DNA from: Paractinoplanes bogorensis
Lineage (GTDB): Bacteria; Actinomycetota; Actinomycetes; Mycobacteriales; Micromonosporaceae
Assembly (NCBI RefSeq): GCF_018829635.1
Contig: NZ_JAHKKG010000003.1
Location: 124,001 to 188,000 of the forward strand
Reading direction: 5' to 3'
Length of the DNA stretch: 64,000 bases
Positions 44,901 through 52,764 of the stretch are shown here, one piece after another (position 1 is the first letter of the stretch; the number at the start of each line of letters is the position of its first letter). Under the pieces are notes generated by a model. The model was not told where the DNA came from and made no database searches. It saw only the letters and a program-made list of their open reading frames with translations. A program made the position numbers and the translations under genes.

Positions 44901-46132
44901 CCGGCTGGTCGGCCAACGGCATCATCGGCAAGGCCGTCAACCTGCCCGGCGGCAGCAACACCAACGCCGTCGACCTGCCCGACAACCTGCTGCAGAACGC
45001 GGCCAACTTCACCACCGGCTTCTGGGTGCGCCCCGACACCAAGAGCAACTGGACCGGCCTGTTCCACATCGGTGACGGGCTCGGCTCGGCCGGCAGCTAC
45101 TTCCAGATCCAGATGCAGACCCAGGCGAGCGGCAGTACGGGTCTGGCCGCCACCTTCAAGGCGAAAACCGGCCCCGAGGAACGGGTCTACGCCACACCGG
45201 CCCAGGACGTGGTGGCCGGCCAGTGGAACCACGTCGCCTTCACCCGCCAGGGTGCGGTCGGCACGCTCTACCTCAACGGGGCGGCGATCGCCAGCCGTAC
45301 GAACCTGACCGTCGACATGAGCGCGATCGGCCCGACCACCAACAACTGGCTGGGCCGCAACGGTTACGGCGACGCCCCGTTCGACGGCCTGATGGACGAC
45401 GTACGCCTGTACACGTCCACCCTGAGCGCGGCCGACGTGGCCGCGATGTACGCCGAGGGCTCGTCGGTGCGCTACACCTTCGACGAGGGCCAGGGCACGA
45501 CTGCCTCCAATGGTGGAACCAAGACGTCGATCGGCGCCGCCACCCTGCAGGGCACGACGGCCTGGACCACCACGGGCCGGTTCGGCAACGCGGTGTCACT
45601 GCCCGGCGGCGCCGCCACGTCGGGCAACGAGGTCCGGCTCCCCGACAACATCGAGGCCGGCCTGACCAACCAGTTCACCGTCTCCTTCTGGGCCCGGCCC
45701 GACATGTTGCCGAGCTGGGTGCCGTTGCTGCAGATCGGAAGCAGCACCGACACATTCTTCCTGCTCCAATCAGCGACGAACGGAGGAACAACCGGCTTCG
45801 GCGCCACCTTCAAGGCCCCCGGAGTGGCCGCACAGGAGCGGCTCCTGCTGGGCGCAGGTCGCGACCTGCCACTGAACCAGTGGACACACGTGGTCTTCAC
45901 CCAGAACGGCTCCAGCGGAAAGATCTACTTCAACGGCGTCCAGCAGGCCGTCCGCAACGATCTCCCCATCACCATCGGTGACGTCGGCGTGGGCGGCAAC
46001 ACCACAGCCAACTTCCTCGGCGGGACGAGCTGGGGCGACTCGCGGTTCGACGGCTCCATCGACGACTTCCGTCTCTACAGCTACGAACTGACCGCCGACC
46101 AGGTGACCCAGCTGAACTCGGGTCGCCGATAA
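41903..46132 (+). CDS. Secreted ThuA - copper radical oxidase - LamG fusion protein
   Basis: A 1409-residue exported protein. A signal peptide (about 1-30) precedes a ThuA domain (about 35-270, with GGGGYMGMHYAAW and SMGHEGTAY). A galactose/glyoxal oxidase-type propeller with DUF1929 end domain spans about 280-795. All five copper and radical-site residues can be aligned: C361 (LFCSM), Y415 (RWYPTG), Y652-H653 (RLYHSAALLLPDGRV) and H734 (VTHGFNND). C361 with Y415 would form the Cys-Tyr cross-link. A jelly-roll-like domain (about 800-950) and two LamG domains (about 970-1180 and 1185-1405) probably bind carbohydrate. It would oxidise alcohols or aldehydes of extracellular sugars, yielding hydrogen peroxide. 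It is one gene downstream of the hexuronate operon. Confidence 0.9.
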   Translation: MKVPRRSVRSLLAALTFFVAAVAAPAPAAAVPDGQLNVLLFYKPNFHASNVQARTAVRNLATQLGTQYNQPVTIQETDDPAAFTTANLANKDTVVFAQTGGVLFNASQRSALEAYIRGGGGYMGMHYAAWSVGESEHDVNPFYARLVGAVSEGHPENPGVRPGRVFVKDTAHPLTQGVTGSITRSDEWYDWVVNPAPNVRTLIEADESSYGGGHNGTSHPVTWCQTIDSGRSWYTSMGHEGTAYSESYMLAQMKNGLAYAAGLLNADCSPPVKDRAGAWSPITPWPLVPINMALTSDGKVQSFGSVGGWGTDTNPYDWSGNSAVTQGGHMEIDIWDPAVPRNLSNVTAGILPNVTYTDLFCSMQVQNAHDHSTMTVGGDDGMGGNAPNDGSVGVTSYSTNNGLQTKAPLNIPRWYPTGTTMPNGDIVVQGGSLKGGPGGPGVLTPEIYTPQSGSGWKLLDGARSPAAYGDGGSDHAGADENRWWYPRAFVTPGSGTLFNITGTQMYELNPAGNNGTGQIVLRGTLPTGVANQGANGNPVGATSTATMYRPGKILQVGGGWWGNGGGPDGARAGFTVDITGGAANPVIASTPPMKYQRHWATSTVLPDGDVLVTGGGRENNGNGGYVTNAEIWDPDTRAWTEVASPYQHARLYHSAALLLPDGRVMMGGGGTPGPRNYTDVEYYSPSYLFNGDQLAPRPTISTAPAKIGYNGSFAITASSTVSRVTLVRNGSVTHGFNNDQNFQDLQFTQSGGTVNITAPVNGTYAPPGSYMLFVWDASGTPSVAKIVKIDPTVQMTQLNPRVVDQFEYPRVPVEWRTNVAPATVDVAPGNSRMSPWTVASQVQLVRGTATGQGGLGLTGYQLSLGTSGNINRTLTSLTPGSTYRVSLRYARDSRSSGSSAATAALTVSGLSATLTATQPSTANYATYAGTFTAASSTATLTLRSTGGAGMMVDDLVVVGDDPPVATGVPVRYEFEEGTGTSAANTGAAGGPGAAVLTGTTGWSANGIIGKAVNLPGGSNTNAVDLPDNLLQNAANFTTGFWVRPDTKSNWTGLFHIGDGLGSAGSYFQIQMQTQASGSTGLAATFKAKTGPEERVYATPAQDVVAGQWNHVAFTRQGAVGTLYLNGAAIASRTNLTVDMSAIGPTTNNWLGRNGYGDAPFDGLMDDVRLYTSTLSAADVAAMYAEGSSVRYTFDEGQGTTASNGGTKTSIGAATLQGTTAWTTTGRFGNAVSLPGGAATSGNEVRLPDNIEAGLTNQFTVSFWARPDMLPSWVPLLQIGSSTDTFFLLQSATNGGTTGFGATFKAPGVAAQERLLLGAGRDLPLNQWTHVVFTQNGSSGKIYFNGVQQAVRNDLPITIGDVGVGGNTTANFLGGTSWGDSRFDGSIDDFRLYSYELTADQVTQLNSGRR

Positions 46133-46136
46133 GCGG

Positions 46137-46171
46137 ACGGCCCCCGGGGATCCGTCCTCCCCGGGGGCCGT
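46137..46171 (+). terminator. Strong hairpin terminator
   Basis: ACGGCCCCCGGGG (46137-46149) and CCCCGGGGGCCGT (46159-46171) form a perfect 13-bp stem with a 9-base loop, directly after the oxidase stop codon. Confidence 0.88.
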
Positions 46172-46186
46172 TTGCGGGCGGTCGCC

Positions 46187-46762
46187 ATGATGGCCGATAT
46201 GCGACGCATATTGATTGCCATGATTGCTGCGGTGGTGGGCCTGCTGGCCGCCGCCGTGCCGGCCGTGGCGCACCCACGGGGGATTCCGGATCGGTTCATG
46301 TTGCAGCCGGACGACCTGGGCGGTGCGGTGCCCGGCCCGGTTGAGGCGGGGCTGGCGTGGCCGCTGCTGCCACAACCGTGTGCGGACCGGCCGATCCCGC
46401 GCCCGGTGGTGAGCCGGGCACAGGCCGCCGACTACAACACCCGGTTCCGCGTCTACCAGAACGTGGCCCGGTTCCGGGGCGACGGCGCTCAGCGCTATCT
46501 CACCGAGCTGAAGTCTCAACTCGCCGAGTGTGGTGTCGGCGGCGGCGACGACGGTTTCGACCCGATCGCCGAGGACCACCTCGGCCCGGACACCGTGCTG
46601 TTCCAGGGCAACTACGACCAGGGCGACCGCTGGGTCGCCTACGTGGCGGCAGCGGTGGGCCGCCACGTCGTGGTCATCATGGTCTCCGACTCCTACCTCG
46701 GCGCCGGCGACCCGACCGTCGCGAACGGCCTCGCCCAGGCGGCGATGGCCCGCCTCCGATAG
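46187..46762 (+). CDS. Secreted hypothetical protein
   Basis: A 191-residue exported protein of unknown function. A signal peptide (hydrophobic core LIAMIAAVVGLLAAAVPAVA) precedes a compact domain of about 160 residues with two cysteines (QPCADRP and LAECGV) that could form a disulfide. RFMLQPDDLGG near the mature N-terminus and VYQNVARFRGDGAQRYLTEL resemble extracellular sensor-like domains of actinobacteria, but the match is weak. Starts at 46187 (GGGCGG upstream) or 46199 are both possible. It begins 16 bases after a strong terminator, so its promoter must overlap that hairpin or it relies on read-through. Confidence 0.65.
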   Translation: MMADMRRILIAMIAAVVGLLAAAVPAVAHPRGIPDRFMLQPDDLGGAVPGPVEAGLAWPLLPQPCADRPIPRPVVSRAQAADYNTRFRVYQNVARFRGDGAQRYLTELKSQLAECGVGGGDDGFDPIAEDHLGPDTVLFQGNYDQGDRWVAYVAAAVGRHVVVIMVSDSYLGAGDPTVANGLAQAAMARLR

Positions 46763-46769
46763 GCAGCAG

Positions 46770-46799
46770 CCCGGCCCGGACCGCACGGTCCGGGCCGGG
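46770..46799 (+). terminator. Bidirectional hairpin terminator
   Basis: CCCGGCCCGGACCG (46770-46783) and CGGTCCGGGCCGGG (46786-46799) form a perfect 14-bp stem with a 2-base gap in between, so the real loop is a few bases larger. It lies between convergent genes. Confidence 0.88.
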
Positions 46800-46805
46800 T
46801 CCGGA

Positions 46806-48011
46806 TCAGGTCGCCGGGATCGGCCGGTCGAGCATAACGCAGACGGCCGCGTCGACCACCGCCTGGTCCGCCACCGCCACCTCGGGGAACTTGGCCCCGA
46901 ACTGCGTGGTCGACACCACGGTCATGGTGCGGCGGCCGGTGCTGTCGGTGTAGTTCTGGCTTCCGTATCCGGGGATGCCGCCCGTGTGGCCCCACACGGT
47001 GCCGCACGAGTTGGTGTACTCCATGACGCCCAGGCCGTACCGCATACTGCCGTCGCCGGCCGGGTCCTCCACGGTTACCCGCATCTGGGCGAGCTGCGCG
47101 GCCGGGAGCAGGCGGCCCGAGAACAGCGCACTGAGGAAACGCGTGAAGTCGCGCGGGGTGGAGACGACCGCGCCCGCGGCCCAGGCCCAGCTCGGGCTCA
47201 GGCCGGTCACGTCGGTGTGCTCGTGGCGGGTGGGCCCGGCGAAGGCGGTTCCGGCCGGGGCTCCGAACTGCTCGAGCAACGGCGCGAGGTGAGCCCCGTC
47301 CGGCTCGTACCCGCGGGCGAGCCGGTTGCCGTCACGGGAGCGTCCATCAGTCGCGAAGTAGGTGTCGCGCAGACCGAGCGGCCGGACGATCCGGTCGCGC
47401 AGAAGGACGGGAAGGCTCTTGCCGGTGGCCTGCTCCAGGATCATGCCGAGCGCGATGTAGTTCGTGTCGCTGTAGGAGAAGCGCTCTCCGGGTGCACCCT
47501 TGGCCGGATATCGCGCGGCGATGTCGAGGAGCTGCTGCGGCGTGTAGTCGCGCGGCTGCTCGCCGGTCACCGCCCGCAGCACCTCGGTGTCGAACCGCGC
47601 CTCCTCGACGTCGACGAGGTAGTCGGGCAGCCCGCTGGTGTGGTTCAGCAACATTCGTACGGTGATCCTCCGCCCGTCGGCGAGGGCGCCGGGCAGCCAC
47701 CTGGCCACCGGATCGTCGAGGCGCACCCGCCGTTCCGCGACCAGCTGCATGACCAGCGTCGCGACCATGACCTTGGTGTTGGAGGCCATCCGGAACTGGT
47801 CGTCCACGGACAGCCGATGATCGGCCCGGGTCCAGGACGCCTGCCGGGCCACCTCGATCGTCCGCCCGCTGCCGTTGTCGATGCGGATGACCACTCCGGG
47901 CGCTCCGCTTCGCACTTCGCGGTCGGCCAGCGCGGCCAGTGATGTGCCGGCGACGACCGGGTGGGCGCCGAGGCCGAGCAGGCCGGCCAAGGCGACGGCG
48001 AACGCTTTCAT
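46806..48011 (-). CDS. Secreted serine hydrolase, class C beta-lactamase/DD-peptidase family
   Basis: A 401-residue exported serine hydrolase. The signal peptide ends near residue 21. The active-site Ser-x-x-Lys is in RMASNTKVM near residue 77, the Tyr-x-Asn-type motif is YSDTNY near residue 177, and the third motif is HTGG near residue 345. The fold fits D-alanyl-D-alanine carboxypeptidases, esterases and class C beta-lactamases, so the substrate is uncertain. NHTSGLPDY near 127 is typical of this family. GAGGAG precedes the ATG. It is divergent from an Lrp-type regulator 103 bases away, which may control it. Confidence 0.9.
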   Translation of the reverse strand: MKAFAVALAGLLGLGAHPVVAGTSLAALADREVRSGAPGVVIRIDNGSGRTIEVARQASWTRADHRLSVDDQFRMASNTKVMVATLVMQLVAERRVRLDDPVARWLPGALADGRRITVRMLLNHTSGLPDYLVDVEEARFDTEVLRAVTGEQPRDYTPQQLLDIAARYPAKGAPGERFSYSDTNYIALGMILEQATGKSLPVLLRDRIVRPLGLRDTYFATDGRSRDGNRLARGYEPDGAHLAPLLEQFGAPAGTAFAGPTRHEHTDVTGLSPSWAWAAGAVVSTPRDFTRFLSALFSGRLLPAAQLAQMRVTVEDPAGDGSMRYGLGVMEYTNSCGTVWGHTGGIPGYGSQNYTDSTGRRTMTVVSTTQFGAKFPEVAVADQAVVDAAVCVMLDRPIPAT

Positions 48012-48080
48012 GCGGGCACTCCTCTATGGCGATCGATATGTCAAAAAAGAACGCTACCCATGCCCGTACGGAAGGAATAG

Positions 48081-48114
48081 TTGCTGTCTTTGCTTTGGTG
48101 GCTAGATTATTAAC
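48081..48114 (+). promoter_or_regulatory. Promoter of the Lrp-type gene, leaderless
   Basis: TTGCTG (48081-48086), a 16-base spacer, TAGATT (48103-48108) and 6 bases to the GTG at 48115. Both hexamers are recognisable, making this the clearest complete promoter of the leaderless set. Confidence 0.65.
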
Positions 48115-48558
48115 GTGGATTCGATCGATCGTCAGATTCTTAACCAGCTCACCGTCAACGCCCGGACGAGCCTGACCGACATCGCCCGGACGGTCGCGTT
48201 GTCGATCCCGGCGGTGAAGCGGCGGATCGACCGCCTGGAACGCGACGGCGTGATCCGCGGCTACACCACGATCGTCGAAGAGCCGGGCACCCGGAAACTG
48301 CACGCCATCGTCGAACTGTTCTGCACCGCCCGCACGGAACGGGACGACGTCATCCGGGTCTTCGAGGGCCGGCCCGAGGTGCTGATCGCCTTCTCGGCGG
48401 CCGGCGACAGCGACGTGGTCATGCTGGTGCAGACCGACGGCACCGACCATCTGGAGTCGTTCCTGATCGATCTGCGCCGCAATCCGCACGTCGCCCAGAC
48501 CCGGTCGCGAGTCATGCTCAACACCCTGATGGGACGCATCCCTCTCGGACAGAGCTGA
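48115..48558 (+). CDS. Lrp/AsnC-family transcriptional regulator
   Basis: A 147-residue regulator. The N-terminal helix-turn-helix is intact (MDSIDRQILNQLTVNAR, then SLTDIARTVALSIPAVKRRI), followed by DGVIRGYTTIV, the usual linker to the ligand domain. The C-terminal RAM domain begins near residue 60 and ends with RNPHVAQTRSRVML. Such proteins bind amino acids or related small molecules. It is divergent from the serine hydrolase and has its own leaderless promoter. Length is normal and nothing is missing. Confidence 0.92.
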   Translation: MDSIDRQILNQLTVNARTSLTDIARTVALSIPAVKRRIDRLERDGVIRGYTTIVEEPGTRKLHAIVELFCTARTERDDVIRVFEGRPEVLIAFSAAGDSDVVMLVQTDGTDHLESFLIDLRRNPHVAQTRSRVMLNTLMGRIPLGQS

Positions 48559-48636
48559 CCACGGATCGGGGTTTGCGGCGGCTGATCACCGCCCATGAGG
48601 CTCTCCAGCACCGCCTCCTGCAACCGCAATAGTGTG

Positions 48637-48690
48637 TGTCCGGAGGGGGACTTGAACCTCCACGTCCATCCGTGCCGACGTCCAGTGCTC
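48637..48690 (-). pseudogene. Degraded tRNA-Leu-like 3' fragment
   Basis: Read on the minus strand, the stretch ends with a T-arm-like GGAGGTTCAAGTCCCCC and then TCCGGACA, closely matching the 3' end of actinobacterial tRNA-Leu genes. The T-loop TTCAAGT is perfect and the stem has one mismatch. Upstream the resemblance is lost: there is no matching 5' acceptor strand or D-arm. It is not a working tRNA. Fragments like this can mark a past integration site, since many integrases use tRNA 3' ends. Confidence 0.45.
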
Positions 48691-48695
48691 CGGCT

Positions 48696-50408
48696 TCAGC
48701 GGGACTGCCAGGCCGACCACAAGTCGGCGTACCGGCCGCCCGCCGCCACCAGGTCGTCGTGGGTGCCGGACTCGACTACCTGGCCGTGCTCCAGGACCAG
48801 CACCCGGTCGGCCGCCGCGGCCTGGGTCAGGCGGTGAGCCACGACCAGCGTAGTGCGGCCCCGCGTCGCGGCCAAGGCAGCCTCCTCCAACCGCCGCGCA
48901 CCGGAACTGCCCGCCTCAGCCGTGGCCTCGTCGAGCACCGCCACCGCCGGGTCGAGCAGCACCAACCGGGCCAGCGCCAGCTGCTGAGCCTGCGCAGCGG
49001 TCAACGGATGCCCGCCCTCGCCGACCACGGTGTCCAGACCGGACGGCAGCGCCGATGCCCACTCCAGAGCGCCGACCGTGGCCAGCGCCGCCGCCACGTC
49101 CCCATCGGGACGGGCCAGGCGCAGGTCCTCGATGAGCGGGCCGGCGAACACGTGCGTCTCCTGGCTCACGACGGCCACCGCGGACGGCGGGACTTCGTGG
49201 GACGGGACTCCGCCGACCAGGGCCTCACCGCGATCGGGACGTAGGATGCCCGCGGCCAGGGAAGCAGCAGTGGTCTTGCCCGCCCCGGTCGAACCGACCA
49301 ACGCGACCCGCTCTCCCGGCTCGATGCGCAGGTCGACGTCCGTCAGTACGGGAGTCGTTCCGTCGTAGGTGAACGACACTCCGCGGAGCTCCAGCGAGCT
49401 GTCTGACGGCGTACGGGAAACCGGGGTTGGTTGTTCCAGTTGCCGGACGCCGACCAGGCGGGCCAGGCTCGCGCCGGCCGACTGGATGTCGTCGAAGGTG
49501 AACATGACCAGGGCGACCGGGTTGAACAGGCGGTGGAAGAGGACCGCGGCCGCCGCCGTCTCGCCGACCGTGACGTAGCCGCCGTCGACCAGGAAGAAAC
49601 CGACGGTGAGGATGGCAGCCAGTCCCAGGAACTCGCTGCGGTTGATGCGCCAGCCGAAGCGCATGAACAGGCCGAACACGTTGCGTTCGACGTCGCGGGC
49701 GCGTTCCGACGTGGTGCGCAGGGCGTCCAGGTGCTGGTCGGAGACGCGGTAGGCGTGGACCGTACGGGCGCCCTGCAGGCTTTCGACCAGCTGCTGGGCC
49801 CGGGCGCCGACGGCTTCGCGCTGGGCGGCGTACTGGGGGCCGGAGCGGGGGAGGTACCAGCGCAGTCCCAGGACATAGGACGGAACCGCGGCCAGGCCGG
49901 CCAGGCCCAGGCGCCAGTCGAGGCCGAACATCGCGACCAGGCTCAGCGCGCCCAGCAGCAGCGCCGAGACGACCTGGGGGAGGACGCCCGAGGCGGCGCG
50001 GCCGATTGCGGCGACGTCGGCGCCGACGCGGGAGAGCAGGTCGCCGCGGCCGGTGCGGTCGAGCACGGTGGCGGGCAGGTGCAGGGCGACGGTGAGGGTG
50101 CGTTCGCGGAGGGCGGCCAGGATGCTCTCGCTGAGCCGGGCGATCAGCCACCAGGACAGGCCGGTGGTGATGCCCGCGACCGGCGCGGCGGCGACCACGA
50201 CGACGGCGATCGGCACGATGGCGTCGACCCCGGCGCCGTCGCGGACGTCGTCGACGAGCAGGCCCAGGGCGTAGACGGCGATGATCGAGGCGGCGCCGGC
50301 GGCCAGGCCGGTGAGCAGAGTGAGGGCGACCTCGCCGGGGCGGGCCTTCAACTGTCCGCGCAGCCAGCGCCAGGTCTCCGTGGCAGTGGCGATGGGCAGG
50401 CCGGTCAT
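48696..50408 (-). CDS. ABC exporter half-transporter, catalytic Walker A/B subunit
   Basis: A 570-residue half-transporter: six membrane helices (about residues 25-310), then a nucleotide-binding domain. Walker A GSTGAGKTT (about 371-379) and Walker B VAVLDEATAE with its catalytic Glu (about 485-494) are intact. The ABC signature is lost: LTAAQAQQ stands in place of LSGGQ (about 468-476). It overlaps its partner gene by ATGA and would form a heterodimer with it. The pair should have one working ATP site made from this Walker A/B and the partner's signature. An iron-box-like site precedes the operon, suggesting siderophore or iron-related transport. Confidence 0.9.
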   Translation of the reverse strand: MTGLPIATATETWRWLRGQLKARPGEVALTLLTGLAAGAASIIAVYALGLLVDDVRDGAGVDAIVPIAVVVVAAAPVAGITTGLSWWLIARLSESILAALRERTLTVALHLPATVLDRTGRGDLLSRVGADVAAIGRAASGVLPQVVSALLLGALSLVAMFGLDWRLGLAGLAAVPSYVLGLRWYLPRSGPQYAAQREAVGARAQQLVESLQGARTVHAYRVSDQHLDALRTTSERARDVERNVFGLFMRFGWRINRSEFLGLAAILTVGFFLVDGGYVTVGETAAAAVLFHRLFNPVALVMFTFDDIQSAGASLARLVGVRQLEQPTPVSRTPSDSSLELRGVSFTYDGTTPVLTDVDLRIEPGERVALVGSTGAGKTTAASLAAGILRPDRGEALVGGVPSHEVPPSAVAVVSQETHVFAGPLIEDLRLARPDGDVAAALATVGALEWASALPSGLDTVVGEGGHPLTAAQAQQLALARLVLLDPAVAVLDEATAEAGSSGARRLEEAALAATRGRTTLVVAHRLTQAAAADRVLVLEHGQVVESGTHDDLVAAGGRYADLWSAWQSR

Positions 50409-52087
50409 CGCAGCACCACCGCCCGGTAGGCCTCGTTCGACGCGGTCAGTTCGGCGTGCGCCCCGGAGGCGCTCACCGCGCCGTCCCGCAGCATCACGAC
50501 CCGGTCGGCCTGGGCCAGCAGCGCCGGGCTGCCGGTCAGGACCAGGGTCGCGCTGCGGGAGCCGGGGGCATGCCGCAATTCCCGTACGCCGTGGGCCACC
50601 GTGTGCTCGGTCACCGCGTCCACCGCGGTGGTCGGATCGTGCAGCACGAGCACCGGGGGAGCGGCGAACAGCGCGCGGGCCAGCGCGATCCGTTGCCGTT
50701 GCCCGCCGGAGAGGCCGGTGCCGCGTTCGGTGACCGCGCCGTCCAGGCCGTCGGGGTGGGCGGTGACGACCTCGTCGGCCGCGGATGCTTTCAGCGCGGC
50801 CTTCAGGTTCGCCGGTGATTCGCCGCCGATCGCCACGTTGGAGCGGAGCGTGCCGGTGAACAGATCGGCGTGGTGCGGTTCGACCAGCACGTGGCGTGAC
50901 GGGTCGGCCAGGTCGGCCAGCGCGGTGCCACCGAGGGTGACGGTGCCCGATTCGGCCACCGTGTCGACCGCCAGTAACCGGATCAGTGCGTCGGCCTCGG
51001 CGGGCGAGCACACGACCCCGACCAGCTCGCCCGGTGCGAGATGCAGATCAAGACCTTCCAGAGCGCCCGCCCGTACGCCGTTCAGCTCCAGCCGCGCATC
51101 CGGCGCGACGCCGGTCGTGTCGCCGTGCGGGCGGGCCGGTTCGGCGGTGAGCACCCGGTTGATGCGCGCGGCCGAGGCCTTGGCGTCGGCCACCGAACCG
51201 GGCAGCCCGGCCAGCGCGCCCAGCGGCTCGATCAGGAACTGGGCCAGCCCGATCACCGTGATGAACTGGCCCACGCTGATCCGCCCGGTCAGCGCGAACC
51301 AGCCGGCGAGGATCGCGACCCCGCCCGCCAGCAGTGCGCTGACCGTGGTCGAGACGGCCCGGTAGACGCCCTGCACGCGGGCCGCGCTCAGGGTTGCGTC
51401 CAGCGAACGGCGGCTGACCTCGTGGTAGCGGCGTGCGGCCGCGTCCTGGGCGCCGATGCCCCGGATCGGCCGCAGCCCGGTGACCAGGTCGGTGGCCAGC
51501 GCGGTGGCCCGTCCGGCCTGTTCCTGCTGGTCGGCGACCCGGCGGGTGATCCGCGGGCCGATCAGCTGCAGGCCGCCGAGCAGCAGGGGAGTGGCCACCA
51601 GCACGGCCAGCGCCAGCGGCACCGAGATGAGGAACAGCGAGACGGCCGAGACGATCACGGCCACCAGCGAGCCGGCGAACCGGGGGACGTAGTCGAGCAG
51701 GTACGACGTACGGTCGGCGTCGCTCGTCGAGACGCTCAGCACCTCGCCCGCGCTCAGGCCGGTGCGGGCGCCGCGCGGGTCGAGCACCTTGGCCGCGACC
51801 TCGAGACGCAGCCGGTGCGCCTCCTCGGTGATCGCGTCGACGAGGCGGCGGGCGCCCAGCCGGTAGACCGTGTTGAGCAGGAAGAACAGCAGGGCCAGGG
51901 CGGCCACGCCGAGCGCCAGGCGGGCGAGGTTCCCGGTCGCCACCGCTTGGTCGACCAGCACCCCGATCATGATCGGGACCAGTGCCTCGCAGGCCTGGTG
52001 ACCGCTGACCAGCGTGGTGCCGACGGTCAGCCGGCGGGCATTGCGCGTGACCGCGCGCCGCAGCACGCTTGTCTGTCCTCCGTTCAC
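50405..52087 (-). CDS. ABC exporter half-transporter, degenerate Walker A subunit
   Basis: A 560-residue half-transporter with six helices (about residues 25-300) and an ATPase domain. The signature LSGGQRQR is perfect (about 458-465). Walker A is gone: GVVCSPAEADAL (about 354-362) has no Gly-Lys-Ser/Thr. Walker B reads LVLHDPTTAVD, without the catalytic Glu. These losses are the mirror image of those in its partner, so the dimer keeps one complete site and one dead site. The GTG start at 52087 lies 6 bases from a TAAGCT -10 element that overlaps an iron-box-like sequence. Iron-linked ABC exporters of this type include siderophore transporters. Confidence 0.9.
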   Translation of the reverse strand: MNGGQTSVLRRAVTRNARRLTVGTTLVSGHQACEALVPIMIGVLVDQAVATGNLARLALGVAALALLFFLLNTVYRLGARRLVDAITEEAHRLRLEVAAKVLDPRGARTGLSAGEVLSVSTSDADRTSYLLDYVPRFAGSLVAVIVSAVSLFLISVPLALAVLVATPLLLGGLQLIGPRITRRVADQQEQAGRATALATDLVTGLRPIRGIGAQDAAARRYHEVSRRSLDATLSAARVQGVYRAVSTTVSALLAGGVAILAGWFALTGRISVGQFITVIGLAQFLIEPLGALAGLPGSVADAKASAARINRVLTAEPARPHGDTTGVAPDARLELNGVRAGALEGLDLHLAPGELVGVVCSPAEADALIRLLAVDTVAESGTVTLGGTALADLADPSRHVLVEPHHADLFTGTLRSNVAIGGESPANLKAALKASAADEVVTAHPDGLDGAVTERGTGLSGGQRQRIALARALFAAPPVLVLHDPTTAVDAVTEHTVAHGVRELRHAPGSRSATLVLTGSPALLAQADRVVMLRDGAVSASGAHAELTASNEAYRAVVLR

Positions 52088-52093
52088 GGGCGC

Positions 52094-52115
52094 AGCTTAG
52101 GTTGGCCTTACCTGG
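52094..52115 (-). promoter_or_regulatory. Iron-box-like operator over the ABC exporter promoter
   Basis: TTAGGTTGGCCTTACCTGG (52097-52115, plus strand) matches the DtxR/IdeR-type iron box TTAGGTTAGGCTAACCTAA at 13 of 19 positions, with symmetric AGGT and ACCT cores. On the minus strand a -10 element TAAGCT (52094-52099) overlaps it and is followed by 6 bases to the GTG start. Iron-loaded repressor would block the promoter. Confidence 0.6.
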
Positions 52116-52204
52116 GCGCCGCGGCAGGGCGGGCTTTACGTGGCGGAAATCATCCGGCATCGTCCGTAGGGATCGATGTTTGCCGATATCAACGGGGAGA
52201 CACC

Positions 52205-52732
52205 ATGAAAGCTCTCGTCACCGCCCTGCTACTCGTCACCGCCGGCCTCACGGTCGGGCAACCGGCCTCGGCCGCCCCGGCCTGCCGCGGGCAGATCCAG
52301 CCCAACCCGGGTTTCGAGCGGGGCACAACCGGCTGGACCGCGGGCCCGCGCATCGTGGTGCTCGGCGCGGCGCACACCGGGCGCGCCTACGCGGCCCTCG
52401 GCGGTCTGGACGTCACCCACAGCGACCTGCTCCGGACCACCGTCACCGTTCCGGCCGACTGCACCCTCACGGTCAGTTTCTGGGTGCGGGCGACGACCAC
52501 CGAGACGATGCGCGGGGACTACCTGAACGTCGGCTTCTCGGTCACCGGGGTGCCGCCCAAGACCTACTACAGCTTCGCGTACGACCACCCGGCGTCCTGG
52601 ACCCAGCACACCAGCCCCGTGTCGGCGGCGGCGACCGAGCGAACCGCTTCGGTGAGCTTCTACGCCGGCGAGACCGAGGGCGGTGGGTCCACGGCCTTCG
52701 ACGTCGACGACGTGACGTTCACGTTGAGCTGA
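52205..52732 (+). CDS. Secreted carbohydrate-binding-like protein
   Basis: A 175-residue exported protein. The signal peptide ends near SAAPA (about residue 25). The mature domain starts NPGFERGTTGWTAGP, a pattern seen in jelly-roll carbohydrate-binding modules, and ends with AFDVDDVTFTLS. No catalytic residues were seen. It is probably a stand-alone carbohydrate-binding domain released from the cell. It is followed closely by a lipoprotein gene in the same direction. Confidence 0.75.
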   Translation: MKALVTALLLVTAGLTVGQPASAAPACRGQIQPNPGFERGTTGWTAGPRIVVLGAAHTGRAYAALGGLDVTHSDLLRTTVTVPADCTLTVSFWVRATTTETMRGDYLNVGFSVTGVPPKTYYSFAYDHPASWTQHTSPVSAAATERTASVSFYAGETEGGGSTAFDVDDVTFTLS

Positions 52733-52764
52733 CCTGGGCCTTTCCGGGCTGCGATGCTCGGGAG

